From contig CAZMCH010000031.1 in NCBI GenBank assembly GCA_964564735.1, positions 1 to 39,672 on the forward strand: a stretch of 39,672 bases of DNA, given 5' to 3'. Within the stretch, counting starts at the first letter, position 1; every line of letters begins with the position of its first letter. This document shows, one piece after another, positions 30,850-39,265 of this stretch. The stretch comes from CAZMCH01 sp964564735 (GTDB lineage: Bacteria; Poribacteria; DTPJ01). Both the position numbers and the translations under genes were made by a program. The notes beneath the pieces are model-generated. The model was given only the letters and a program-made list of their open reading frames with translations, searched no databases and was not told the origin of the DNA.

Positions 30850-31905
30850 ATGATAAGAAGACGTGTATCTCGACAAGTTAGAGTAGGCTCTCTTGTGATA
30901 GGGGGTAATGCGCCAATATCAGTGCAATCGATGACAAATACTGATACAAGAGATGTCTCTGCTACAATATCACAAATAAAAGCCCTTGAATCAGTTGGAT
31001 GTGAAATAGTACGTGTAGCTGTTCCAAATATGGAATCCGCATCTGTCATTAATAAAATAAAGTCTGAAATATCTATTCCATTGGTTGCAGATATACATTT
31101 TGATTATAGATTGGCATTAAAAGTTATAGAAGAAGGAGTTGACAAACTCCGCATTAATCCGGGAAATATAGGCGATATTGAGAATGTCCAAGCGGTTGTT
31201 GAATCTGCAAAGAAAAACAATATTCCAATAAGGATCGGCATAAATTCTGGCTCATTAGAAAAAGATTTGCTTGTTAAATATGGTCATCCAACACCAGAAG
31301 CGATGGTTGAAAGCGCAATGCGTCATGTAAAAATCCTTGAAGATTTAGAATTTTATGATATTGTTATTTCACTGAAAGCATCTGATCCAATGAAGATGAT
31401 TTCTGCATATAGACTCATGGCTGAACGAGTGGATTATCCATTACATTTGGGCGTAACTGAGGCAGGAACAGCATTTTCAGGTGCTATCAGGTCAGCAGTC
31501 GGGATAGGAATCTTGCTTTCAGAAGGCATTGGCGACACTATAAGGGTTTCACTCACAGACGATCCAATTCAGGAAATACGCGCAGGATTTGAGATATTAA
31601 AATCGCTTGAATTGCGTGAACATGGTGCAACGGTTATATCATGCCCAACTTGCGGAAGAACGAAGATTGATATTATTAGAATAGCCCGTGAGGTTGAGGA
31701 AAGAGTTGCGGATATAAAAAAGCCGATTAAAATTGCAGTTATGGGTTGTATCGTCAATGGTCCCGGTGAAGCAAAAGAAGCAGATATTGGCATCGCTGGC
31801 GGAAAAGGCAAAGGTATCTTATTCAAAAAAGGTGAACGTATCCGCAGTATTCCTGAGGATAGGCTGGTTGATGAGCTTGTGAATGAAATCAGGAAAATGC
31901 TATAA
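30850..31905 (+). CDS. ispG: 4-hydroxy-3-methylbut-2-enyl diphosphate synthase
   Basis: 351 residues; ATG at 30850, 8 bp after rseP. The [4Fe-4S] enzyme of the MEP pathway. The N-terminal VGSLVIGGNAPISVQSMTNTDT, the TIM-barrel ADIHFDYRLAL and INPGNIG, and the cluster cysteines in SCPTCGRT and GCIVNGPGEAKEADIG are present. It is the single-domain bacterial form. Last gene of the conserved operon before the toxin-antitoxin island. Confidence 0.97.
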   Translation: MIRRRVSRQVRVGSLVIGGNAPISVQSMTNTDTRDVSATISQIKALESVGCEIVRVAVPNMESASVINKIKSEISIPLVADIHFDYRLALKVIEEGVDKLRINPGNIGDIENVQAVVESAKKNNIPIRIGINSGSLEKDLLVKYGHPTPEAMVESAMRHVKILEDLEFYDIVISLKASDPMKMISAYRLMAERVDYPLHLGVTEAGTAFSGAIRSAVGIGILLSEGIGDTIRVSLTDDPIQEIRAGFEILKSLELREHGATVISCPTCGRTKIDIIRIAREVEERVADIKKPIKIAVMGCIVNGPGEAKEADIGIAGGKGKGILFKKGERIRSIPEDRLVDELVNEIRKML

Positions 31906-31953
31906 TAAAAAGAAGATTATTAGGAATGAAGAAGCATTGAAGGAGTATAATTT

Positions 31954-32160
31954 ATGAAATTCATCGTAACAGTTGATCGTGATGAAGATGGGGTGTTTAT
32001 AATAGAATGTCCTTCCATTCCCGGATGTGTGAGTCAAGGCAAAACAGAGCAAGAAGCGATTGAAAACATTAAAGACGCAATAAAAGAATGCCTTGTAGTT
32101 CGTGCAGAAAGAGGTATGCCTCTTACCGTTAGTATGCGTGAAGTAGAGGTATCGGTTTAA
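31954..32160 (+). CDS. hicB: HicB-family antitoxin
   Basis: 68 residues; ATG at 31954 after AAGGAG. The short HicB fold is clear: MKFIVTVDRDEDGVFIIECPSIPGC (a partial RNase-H-like strand pair), the SQGKTEQEAIENIKDAIKEC helix, then VEVSV at the end. No C-terminal DNA-binding domain, as in the many short HicB proteins. It overlaps hicA by one base (TAATG), and the antitoxin gene comes first, opposite to E. coli hicAB. It neutralises HicA and probably represses the pair together with it. Confidence 0.92.
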   Translation: MKFIVTVDRDEDGVFIIECPSIPGCVSQGKTEQEAIENIKDAIKECLVVRAERGMPLTVSMREVEVSV

Positions 32161-32384
32161 TGCCAAAACTGCCAATTCTAAGTGGGCGAGAAATTATAAA
32201 AACATTTGAGCGATTGGGATGGGAAGTTGCACGACAACGAAGTAGCCATATCATATTAGTAAAAGAAGGACATATTGCCTCTTTATCTGTTCCTGATCAT
32301 CATGAAGTTGCTAGAGGAACTTTACGATCACTTATTGCTCATGCAGACATAACGGTTGAGGAATTTGTATCTGCAATAGAATAA
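32160..32384 (+). CDS. hicA: HicA-family toxin (mRNA interferase)
   Basis: 74 residues; ATG at 32160 overlapping the hicB stop. LSGREIIKTFERLGWEVARQRSSHIILVK holds the double-stranded-RNA-binding-like core and the catalytic histidine H30; VPDHHEVARGTLRSLIAHADIT is the conserved end (usually vP.H.ei..GtL..Il...gi). All key residues are present, so the toxin looks active. It cleaves mRNA in the cytoplasm when HicB is lost. Confidence 0.93.
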   Translation: MPKLPILSGREIIKTFERLGWEVARQRSSHIILVKEGHIASLSVPDHHEVARGTLRSLIAHADITVEEFVSAIE

Positions 32385-32428
32385 TTTTTCAGCCATTTTT
32401 CAATATAAAAAATAAGGGGAAACAGAAT

Positions 32429-32647
32429 ATGGAAGCAATAATAATAAAATCAGAAGAATTAAACCTTCCCGAAGAGATAGCAAAAAAATTAAAAGGCAAG
32501 GAACTTGAGATTATTGAGACAAAAGATGGTATTTTGTTAAAGCCAACTAACAAAGCCAAATCAATTAAGGGGCTTTTGAAGGGATATGGGATTTCAACAG
32601 AGCTATTTGCGCAATATAAGAAGGAAGAGAAAGAACTAGAAAAATGA
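32429..32647 (+). CDS. AbrB/VapB-like antitoxin
   Basis: 72 residues; ATG at 32429 with AGGGGA upstream. The N-terminal swapped-hairpin pattern (AIIIKSEELNLPEEIAKKLKGKELEIIETKDGILLKP) is that of AbrB-fold antitoxins; the C-terminal part (SIKGLLKGYGISTELFAQYKKEE) would wrap around the partner toxin. It overlaps the PIN gene by four bases (ATGA). The pair is therefore a VapBC-type module. Confidence 0.8.
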   Translation: MEAIIIKSEELNLPEEIAKKLKGKELEIIETKDGILLKPTNKAKSIKGLLKGYGISTELFAQYKKEEKELEK

Positions 32648-33060
32648 TGGATGTTTTCATATTGGATGCTTGTGCATTAATTGCAACCCTTAATGATGAG
32701 AATGGTTCTGATAGAGTTGAGTATATTCTGCGAAATGCTGAAAATAAAAAGAGCTTTGTCTATATGAATAAACTCAATTTGCTTGAGGTTTATTACGTCA
32801 TTCATAAGAAAACAGGCATAGAAAAAGCTGATGAAATACTTTTCGAGTTATTAAACTCATCTATAATTGTAATTGATAAACTAGAAGATAATGTATTTAG
32901 AGAAGCAGGCAGACTGAAAGCCAAATATAAAATATCATTGGCGGATTCAATAGCCCTTGCAGAAGCTAAGGTAAGAGAAGCACCGCTTGTAACATGCGAT
33001 CATCATGAGTTTGATGTTATTGATAAAAATGGGGATATTAAGTTTTATTGGATTAGGTGA
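32644..33060 (+). CDS. PIN-domain toxin (VapC-like)
   Basis: 138 residues; ATG at 32644. The four acidic residues of a PIN RNase are visible: D8 (VFILDACALIA), E48 (KLNLLEVYYV), D101 (KISLADSIALAEA) and D119 (PLVTCDHHEFD). The length fits VapC. It should cleave a specific RNA, often tRNA or rRNA, unless bound by the preceding AbrB-type antitoxin. Its catalytic residues are intact. Confidence 0.88.
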   Translation: MMDVFILDACALIATLNDENGSDRVEYILRNAENKKSFVYMNKLNLLEVYYVIHKKTGIEKADEILFELLNSSIIVIDKLEDNVFREAGRLKAKYKISLADSIALAEAKVREAPLVTCDHHEFDVIDKNGDIKFYWIR

Positions 33061-33089
33061 TTTATTTACTGGGAAGGAGATTGATTATT

Positions 33090-33335
33090 ATGCAAGAAGC
33101 AGCGGAACTATCAATTCCTTTTGAATCATTAATTGAATGTATTGAAAAGTTAAACACTCAAGAAAAAATACGGCTTTGGGAAATACTGGATGAACAAATA
33201 TCACAGATTGAGGATGATTTATTGGAACAAGACCCGATTATCAAAGCTGAAATTCAGGAAGCACGTAATGCCTATCAAATGGGAGATTATATAACTATTG
33301 ATGAATATGTATCCAAACGTAGGAAAAGCAAATGA
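33090..33335 (+). CDS. Orphan RelB-like antitoxin
   Basis: 81 residues from ATG 33090, ten bases after GGAAGGAG; upstream in-frame codons overlap the ribosome site. LSIPFESLIECIEKLNTQEKIRLWEILDEQ is followed by a DDLLEQDPIIKAEIQEARNAYQMGDYITIDEY-type end. This is like a family of small antitoxins often seen in cyanobacteria and other bacteria just before a RelE/ParE toxin. Here the expected toxin is only a stump (33332-33394), so the antitoxin is orphaned. The family resemblance is from memory; the arrangement is seen directly. Confidence 0.7.
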   Translation: MQEAAELSIPFESLIECIEKLNTQEKIRLWEILDEQISQIEDDLLEQDPIIKAEIQEARNAYQMGDYITIDEYVSKRRKSK

Positions 33336-33394
33336 GCTATCAGATAATCATACCAAAGCCTATGCAAAGCAAAAAAATAAATATGGAGGACTAA
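33332..33394 (+). pseudogene. Truncated RelE-type toxin remnant
   Basis: A 20-codon frame begins at an ATG overlapping the antitoxin stop (ATGA) and reads MSYQIIIPKPMQSKK, then INMED and TAA. The 'M.YqIiipKp.qk' opening is the standard N-terminus of RelE-type toxins following this kind of antitoxin; the catalytic remainder is missing. Its last codons contain the GGAGG of valS, so a deletion appears to have joined the toxin stump to the valS leader. Confidence 0.55.
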
Positions 33395-33397
33395 CGA

Positions 33398-36034
33398 ATG
33401 ACTGAAATTCCAAAAATATATGAACCAAAGGACGTAGAACAGAAATGGTATTCATTCTGGATGGAAAAGGGATATTTTCATGCTGAGGATGTCTCGGATA
33501 AACCGCCATATACCATAGTCATTCCGCCTCCAAATATAACGGGTCCATTGCATAAAGGTCATGCTGTCCCGATGACGCTTCAGGATGTATTGATTAGATG
33601 GAAGCGTATGCAGGGATATAATGCGCTCTGGATGCCGGGAACAGATCATGCAGGAATTTCAGCTAATTCAGTCGTTGATAGACAATTGCGAGAGCAGGGA
33701 ACTGATAGGTTTGAACTTGGCAGGGAAAAATTTATTGAGAAAATGTGGGAATGGAAACACTATATCCACAAAGAGATAACGATACGCCTTCATCGACTCG
33801 GTTGCTCATGCGATTGGGAACGAGAAAGATTTACTCTTGATGAAGGATTATCGAAAGCTGTTGCAGAAACATTTGTCAGGCTTTACAATAAGGGACTCAT
33901 ATATCGCAATCATTATATTGTTAATTGGTGTCCACGTTGCCGAACGACGCTATCAAACCTTGAGGTTGATTATAACGAATTAAAGACGAAATTATATTAT
34001 GTAAAATATCCTTATGCTGATGGTGAAGGCGAAATTGTGGTTGCAACAACAAGACCTGAGACAATGCTTGGTGATACGGGTGTTGCTGTCCATCCAAGCG
34101 ATGAAAGATATAAAGACCATATCGGCAAAAATGTGATTCTACCAATCGTCAATCGTGAGATACCGATTGTCACTGATGGTTTACATGTTGATCCAGAATT
34201 TGGGACAGGTGCAGTGAAGATTACCCCCGGACACGATTTCAACGATTTTGAAGTGGCACAGCGAACAGGTTTACCAAGCCTTGATGTGATGAATGACGAT
34301 GCAACGATGAATGAAAACGCAGGAAAATATCAAGGCATGGATAGATTTGAATGCAGAAAAGCGATCTTAAAAGACCTAGAAGATGGCGGATACCTTGTCA
34401 GGACAGAAGAACATGACTACATGCTTGGCAAATGTAGCAAATGTGATGCTGTTGTTGAGTCTAGATTATCGCTACAATGGTTTGTGAAGATGAAGCCTCT
34501 CGCTGAACCGGCTATTAAAGCTGTTGAAGATGGTGATATAAGGATAATTCCAGAAAACTGGACAAAGATATATTATGAATGGATGTATAATATACGTGAT
34601 TGGCCAATTTCACGTCAAATTTGGTGGGGGCATAGGATACCTGTATGGTATTGCAAAGATTGTGATGAGATGATCGTGGCAACTTCCACGCCTGAAAAAT
34701 GCAAATGCGGAAGCACAAATCTTGAGCAAGACCCTGATGTTCTGGATACTTGGTTCAGTTCGGGCTTATGGCCTTTTTCAACATTAGGTTGGCCTGAGGA
34801 GACACAAGCATACAAGACATTTTATCCAAATTCGGTTTTGGTTACAGGATGGGATATTCTGTTCTTTTGGGTATCAAGAATGATCTTTCAGGGGATTGGA
34901 TGCACAGGTAAAAAGCCGTTTAGCGATGTATATTTGCATCCGCTTATAGCAGATGACAGCGGGGCAAAAATGAGCAAATCAAAGGGCAACGTCCTTGACT
35001 TATTAGAAGATCTTGAAGAATTCGGCACAGACGCTTTTAGATTTGCAATCTCTGCATCTATTATACCTAGCTTGTATATGACACTGCCAAAGAATAGGAT
35101 ACAGGGCTATCGTAATTTTGCCAACAAATTATGGAACGCATCACGTTTCCTTTTGATGAATCTGGAAGGCATAGATACTAATATTGAATTAAATGACCTT
35201 GAACTTTGCGATAGATGGATATTAAGTCGCTATAATTCTGTCATTAAGAACGTTACAGACGCTCTTAATTCATATAGATTTAATGATTCTGCACAAATTT
35301 TGTATGAGTTCGTCTGGCATGAATACTGCGATTGGTATCTCGAGCTAATTAAGATAAGAATTTATAATAAAGAAGACATAGAAGGAAGGAAGATTGCACA
35401 ATACATCGCTTGGCATGTCCTTGACGGAATATTAAAATTATTGCATCCAATGATGCCATTCATTACAGAGGAGATATGGCAACATCTACCGCATGATGGC
35501 GAAAGCATAATGATTGCACCATGGCCTAAAGAATCATCAGATAAAATTGATGAAAAATCAGAAACCGATATGGTTATCGTTATGGATGTTATCAGGGCTG
35601 TTCGTAATATATTATCTGAAATGAACGTTCCCCCGTCAAGCAAGGCTGAAATATTAATTCAGACTACGGATAATGAAATAAAAACACTACTTGGAGAATA
35701 TAGTAATTACATTTATAAATTAGCTAATGCTTCAAATGTGATTATAGAGAGTAATATTCAGAAACCTGAATCATCAGCTACTGTTGTTATAAGTGGAGGT
35801 ATAGAGGTTTATATTCCACTTGCAGAACTAATTGATATTGAAAAAGAGAAGGATCGTTTAAGGAAAAATCTTGATAAAGCGATCTCAGATTTAGATAGAA
35901 TTGACAAGAGATTAGCAAACGAGGAATTTACATCCAAAGCACCTGAAAATATCGTTGCCAAAGAACGTGAAAGAAAAGCTGAAATTGAAGCATTAAAAGT
36001 GAAATTACAGGAAAATCTGAAAATGATTGGATAA
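33398..36034 (+). CDS. valS: Valyl-tRNA synthetase
   Basis: 878 residues; ATG at 33398 with GGAGG upstream (inside the toxin stump). A class I synthetase with HIGH-type PPPNITGPLHKGHA (43-56), the CP1 editing domain with TTRPETMLGDTGVAVHP (about 218-234) and VKITPGHDFNDFEV, the WFSSGLWPFSTLGWP segment and KMSKS at 524-528. Zinc-type cysteine pairs lie in CPRC, CSKC and CKDC/CKCG. The final 60 residues form the coiled-coil arm that contacts tRNA. HKGHA instead of HMGHA is a minor variant. It is followed by a terminator. Confidence 0.97.
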   Translation: MTEIPKIYEPKDVEQKWYSFWMEKGYFHAEDVSDKPPYTIVIPPPNITGPLHKGHAVPMTLQDVLIRWKRMQGYNALWMPGTDHAGISANSVVDRQLREQGTDRFELGREKFIEKMWEWKHYIHKEITIRLHRLGCSCDWERERFTLDEGLSKAVAETFVRLYNKGLIYRNHYIVNWCPRCRTTLSNLEVDYNELKTKLYYVKYPYADGEGEIVVATTRPETMLGDTGVAVHPSDERYKDHIGKNVILPIVNREIPIVTDGLHVDPEFGTGAVKITPGHDFNDFEVAQRTGLPSLDVMNDDATMNENAGKYQGMDRFECRKAILKDLEDGGYLVRTEEHDYMLGKCSKCDAVVESRLSLQWFVKMKPLAEPAIKAVEDGDIRIIPENWTKIYYEWMYNIRDWPISRQIWWGHRIPVWYCKDCDEMIVATSTPEKCKCGSTNLEQDPDVLDTWFSSGLWPFSTLGWPEETQAYKTFYPNSVLVTGWDILFFWVSRMIFQGIGCTGKKPFSDVYLHPLIADDSGAKMSKSKGNVLDLLEDLEEFGTDAFRFAISASIIPSLYMTLPKNRIQGYRNFANKLWNASRFLLMNLEGIDTNIELNDLELCDRWILSRYNSVIKNVTDALNSYRFNDSAQILYEFVWHEYCDWYLELIKIRIYNKEDIEGRKIAQYIAWHVLDGILKLLHPMMPFITEEIWQHLPHDGESIMIAPWPKESSDKIDEKSETDMVIVMDVIRAVRNILSEMNVPPSSKAEILIQTTDNEIKTLLGEYSNYIYKLANASNVIIESNIQKPESSATVVISGGIEVYIPLAELIDIEKEKDRLRKNLDKAISDLDRIDKRLANEEFTSKAPENIVAKERERKAEIEALKVKLQENLKMIG

Positions 36035-36059
36035 TTAAAAAATATATAATAATCCTCAA

Positions 36060-36086
36060 AAGCCTTTCTTTTATGAAGAAGGGCTT
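36060..36086 (+). terminator. Terminator after valS
   Basis: AAGCCTTTCTT-TTATG-AAGAAGGGCTT, an 11-bp stem with one GU pair, followed by AAATCAATTTTT. It separates valS from the VWA gene. Confidence 0.65.
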
Positions 36087-36143
36087 AAATCAATTTTTCA
36101 TTAATAAATAATCCAATTAGACATCGATCTGTTCGAGGCTATA

Positions 36144-38942
36144 ATGAAACTCAGGCTTTTTGCTTTCATTTTATCAAATTACTGGATATTAATCTTTTTA
36201 ATATTTATACCTTATCTTTACTATTTGAGTAAAAAAAGCCTTACAGACCTTTCATATAATCGTAAATGGTTAGTTTTTATTATACGCTCCATCCTAATCT
36301 TGCTAATTATACTATCTATTGCAGAAATACAATTCATAAGCAAAACAGATAGGCTATGCACAATATTTGCCATTGATAAATCAAACAGCGTTCCCAATGA
36401 TCAATCAGAAAAAGCCCTAGAATTCATAAAAGATTCGCTTGATCTAATGAAAGAAGATGATTTGGCTGGTCTTGTTGTCTTTGGCAAGGATGCCTATGTT
36501 GAAATCCCACCTAGATTCAAACCAGATATTTCCCGTATATCATCAGAGCTAGACCGACAATATACAAATATCAATAAGGCAATAATCTCATCTATAAGCC
36601 TTTTTCCAACTGATATGCGAAAAAGGATCGTTTTGCTGTCAGATGGTAATGAAAATATACGAAAAGCAAGCGATGAAACGACAGTAATGCTCAAGGCAAA
36701 TGGAATACAATTATATACCGTTCCACTTAAAACAAGACTTAATGGGAAAAAAGAGGTATTTATAAGCAATATTACCGCACCATCTCAGGTGAATCTTGCA
36801 AAAACATTTGAGATAAAAGCTATTTTAGTTAGTAATGTTGATACAAGAGCAAAATTAAGGCTTTTCAGAAACAATAATTTCATTGCAGAAAAACAGGCTA
36901 ATCTTTCAAAATCAGAAAAAAACATTGTAACTTTTTCACAAGTATTAAATAATGATGGAAAGTATATATATAAAGTTACTACCGAGCCAGAAATTGATAC
37001 GCTTAGTGAAAATAATCACGGTGAATGTTTTATTACAGTTTCAGGAAAAACAAAAATTCTTTATTATGACGGTAACAAGGGATTTCAAACAGATCTACCA
37101 CAGGTATTAGGACAAAAAGGTATAGAGCTAAATTTGATTAATGATTCTGCACAAATGCCTTCATCACTTGCAGAATTACAAAATTATAAAGCCATTATAT
37201 TTGATAATGTTCCATCATATTCGCTTACCAATATCCAGATGCAAATGATAGAAAAATATGTCCATGATCTAGGTGGAGGCTTTTTAATGATCGGAGGTGT
37301 AAATAGCTTTGGTGTCGGTGGTTATTACGATACTCCCATTGAAAAATTAATGCCTGTAAAGATGATCCCAGAGAAGAAAAAACGTTCTGTTTCGATTGTC
37401 CTTTTGATTGACAGATCTGGCAGTATGAATGCTCTGAGTGGTGGAACTAGCAAAATTGAACTAGCCAAAGAAGCTGCAATATCCATTACTGAAATTCTAA
37501 CAGATAAGGACAAAATCGGTGTAATAGCCTTTGATGCAGAAGCAGAAGAAATAGTGAAACTTCAAGGAATACAGGATAAATCTCAAATAATAGAAAAAAT
37601 AGGTAAGATCAGAGCAAGAGGCGGAACAAACTTTTATCCAGCTTTAAATATTGCTAATGAATGGCTGAAGGTATCTGATACTCAATTAAAGCATGTTATA
37701 ATTGTTTCAGATGGGCAATCTTTACAGATGGATTTATCACTTGATTTAGTGAAACAGATGGCACAAAAAAATATCACTATCTCAACAATATCGATTAGTG
37801 ATGAAGCAGACAAAAAGGCTATGCAAGAAATGGCAAATCTAGGTTCTGGAAGATATTATGAGACAACAGATGCCAGCAATCTACCTAATATATTGATAAA
37901 AGAAGCCCTTATGTCTTCAGACCTGATCATTGAGGGGGTATTTAGACCAATAATGACAACAGATAGCGAGATTTTTAGTGGGATAAATACAAAGGCTTTT
38001 CCTGTATTATTTGGTTATATCCAGACTTCCTCCAAGAAAGGTTCTGATGCTTTGTTAATCTCAGATCATGGTGATCCGATATTATCAACATGGCAATACG
38101 GTCTAGGAAGGGCTATCGCTTTTACATCAGATTCACTTCCCAAATGGTCGCTAGAATGGCTAAAATGGAGTGATTTTGGCAAATTCTGGTCTCAAACTTT
38201 GGAATGGTGTTTACCTTCAATATCAGATGATTTTGATATATCAACAACATTTTCAGGAAATAAAACCACATTGGCTGTTGATGCTGTCGACTCTTCTGGT
38301 AAATTTAGAAACTTCTTAAATCTTCAAACAAAAATAGTGAAACCAGACCTAACCAGCGAGGATGTATCACTCAATCAAACAGGTATTGGCAGATATGAAT
38401 GCGAATTTGATGCGAGTCAAATGGGAACATATATGCTAAGTGTTGCCGAAATAATCAATGATAATCCTCAAAAATGGCGAAATATTAGCTTTATAGTTTC
38501 ATATTCACCAGAATATACTGATTTGGAATCTAATACTAAATGGCTTCATGAATTAGCCAATATAACAGATGGTAAATATGATCCTTCTTATAAAGATGTA
38601 TTTGGCAATAGAGAACAATATATTTGGAGAACGACTAATCTATGGAAGTGGTTTTTGATATTAGCTATACCTTTATTTTTCCTTGATATAGCTATAAGAA
38701 GGATAACGGTATCTTATGAGCAAATTGCCGAATTATGGCAAAAATTAGGTCCATTAAAAGAGATTAATGAGCAAAGAATAATTATGACAGAACGACTCAA
38801 AACTCGCAAAGAAATTGCAACAATTTCTCAGACCCAGTTAAAGTCATACGAAATCAAGCATACTCAGAAGCTGGATACACCTCAAATTCCATATACATCA
38901 AAACTACTTGAAGCAAAAAAGCGTGCAGAATCCATACGATAA
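36144..38942 (+). CDS. Large membrane protein with two VWA domains and an amidotransferase-like domain
   Basis: 932 residues; ATG at 36144 with GAGG five bases upstream. Two N-terminal membrane segments (about 13-29 and 42-62) are followed by: a first VWA domain with MIDAS-type DKSNS (78-82) and LLSDGNE; an Ig-like stretch (about 205-300); a flavodoxin/class-I-glutamine-amidotransferase-like domain (about 303-400, KAIIFDNV, then GGGFLMIGGVNSFG); a second VWA with a full MIDAS DRSGSM (423-428), RGGTNFYPAL and IIVSDGQS; a C-terminal beta part; one membrane helix (about 838-857) and a charged tail. Related proteins occur in many planctomycetes, cyanobacteria and uncultured lineages; role unknown. 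The amidotransferase-like domain lacks an obvious catalytic cysteine. Confidence 0.8.
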   Translation: MKLRLFAFILSNYWILIFLIFIPYLYYLSKKSLTDLSYNRKWLVFIIRSILILLIILSIAEIQFISKTDRLCTIFAIDKSNSVPNDQSEKALEFIKDSLDLMKEDDLAGLVVFGKDAYVEIPPRFKPDISRISSELDRQYTNINKAIISSISLFPTDMRKRIVLLSDGNENIRKASDETTVMLKANGIQLYTVPLKTRLNGKKEVFISNITAPSQVNLAKTFEIKAILVSNVDTRAKLRLFRNNNFIAEKQANLSKSEKNIVTFSQVLNNDGKYIYKVTTEPEIDTLSENNHGECFITVSGKTKILYYDGNKGFQTDLPQVLGQKGIELNLINDSAQMPSSLAELQNYKAIIFDNVPSYSLTNIQMQMIEKYVHDLGGGFLMIGGVNSFGVGGYYDTPIEKLMPVKMIPEKKKRSVSIVLLIDRSGSMNALSGGTSKIELAKEAAISITEILTDKDKIGVIAFDAEAEEIVKLQGIQDKSQIIEKIGKIRARGGTNFYPALNIANEWLKVSDTQLKHVIIVSDGQSLQMDLSLDLVKQMAQKNITISTISISDEADKKAMQEMANLGSGRYYETTDASNLPNILIKEALMSSDLIIEGVFRPIMTTDSEIFSGINTKAFPVLFGYIQTSSKKGSDALLISDHGDPILSTWQYGLGRAIAFTSDSLPKWSLEWLKWSDFGKFWSQTLEWCLPSISDDFDISTTFSGNKTTLAVDAVDSSGKFRNFLNLQTKIVKPDLTSEDVSLNQTGIGRYECEFDASQMGTYMLSVAEIINDNPQKWRNISFIVSYSPEYTDLESNTKWLHELANITDGKYDPSYKDVFGNREQYIWRTTNLWKWFLILAIPLFFLDIAIRRITVSYEQIAELWQKLGPLKEINEQRIIMTERLKTRKEIATISQTQLKSYEIKHTQKLDTPQIPYTSKLLEAKKRAESIR

Positions 38943-39265
38943 TGCGTGATGTATGAAATGTAAAAGTCAAAATATGATGAATTAATGCCAATTGCTTATT
39001 GAAATATTTCATTAATGGCGTTTATGAAATATGAATATGATGTAAGTGATTGAATCACTGTTTGTGATAGACTGCATATTACAGATGCTACTCTATCTAT
39101 CAATGGTTCTAGTGTTACATAGACCTCTTAACGTGATTCTCCTTCTCTGGATAGGTTCCCAATACGACTTTCATCTTTTTTATTTTTTCTCATACGTCTT
39201 ATATGAAGATTCTTTATAACTATTTGTTTATATTTTCAAGTGTTTTGTTTCTTTAATTATGAAAT
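38943..39265. other. Intergenic region before the last gene
   Basis: 323 bp with no credible gene. The only feature is the small palindrome GTGATT-G-AATCAC at 39046-39058. No clear promoter hexamers were found for the downstream gene. Confidence 0.5.

Noticed and set aside
36140..36149. TATAAT at the VWA gene start as a -10 box
   Set aside because: It overlaps the ATG itself and has no -35 partner; a leaderless transcript is possible but GAGG at proper spacing argues for a normal ribosome site.
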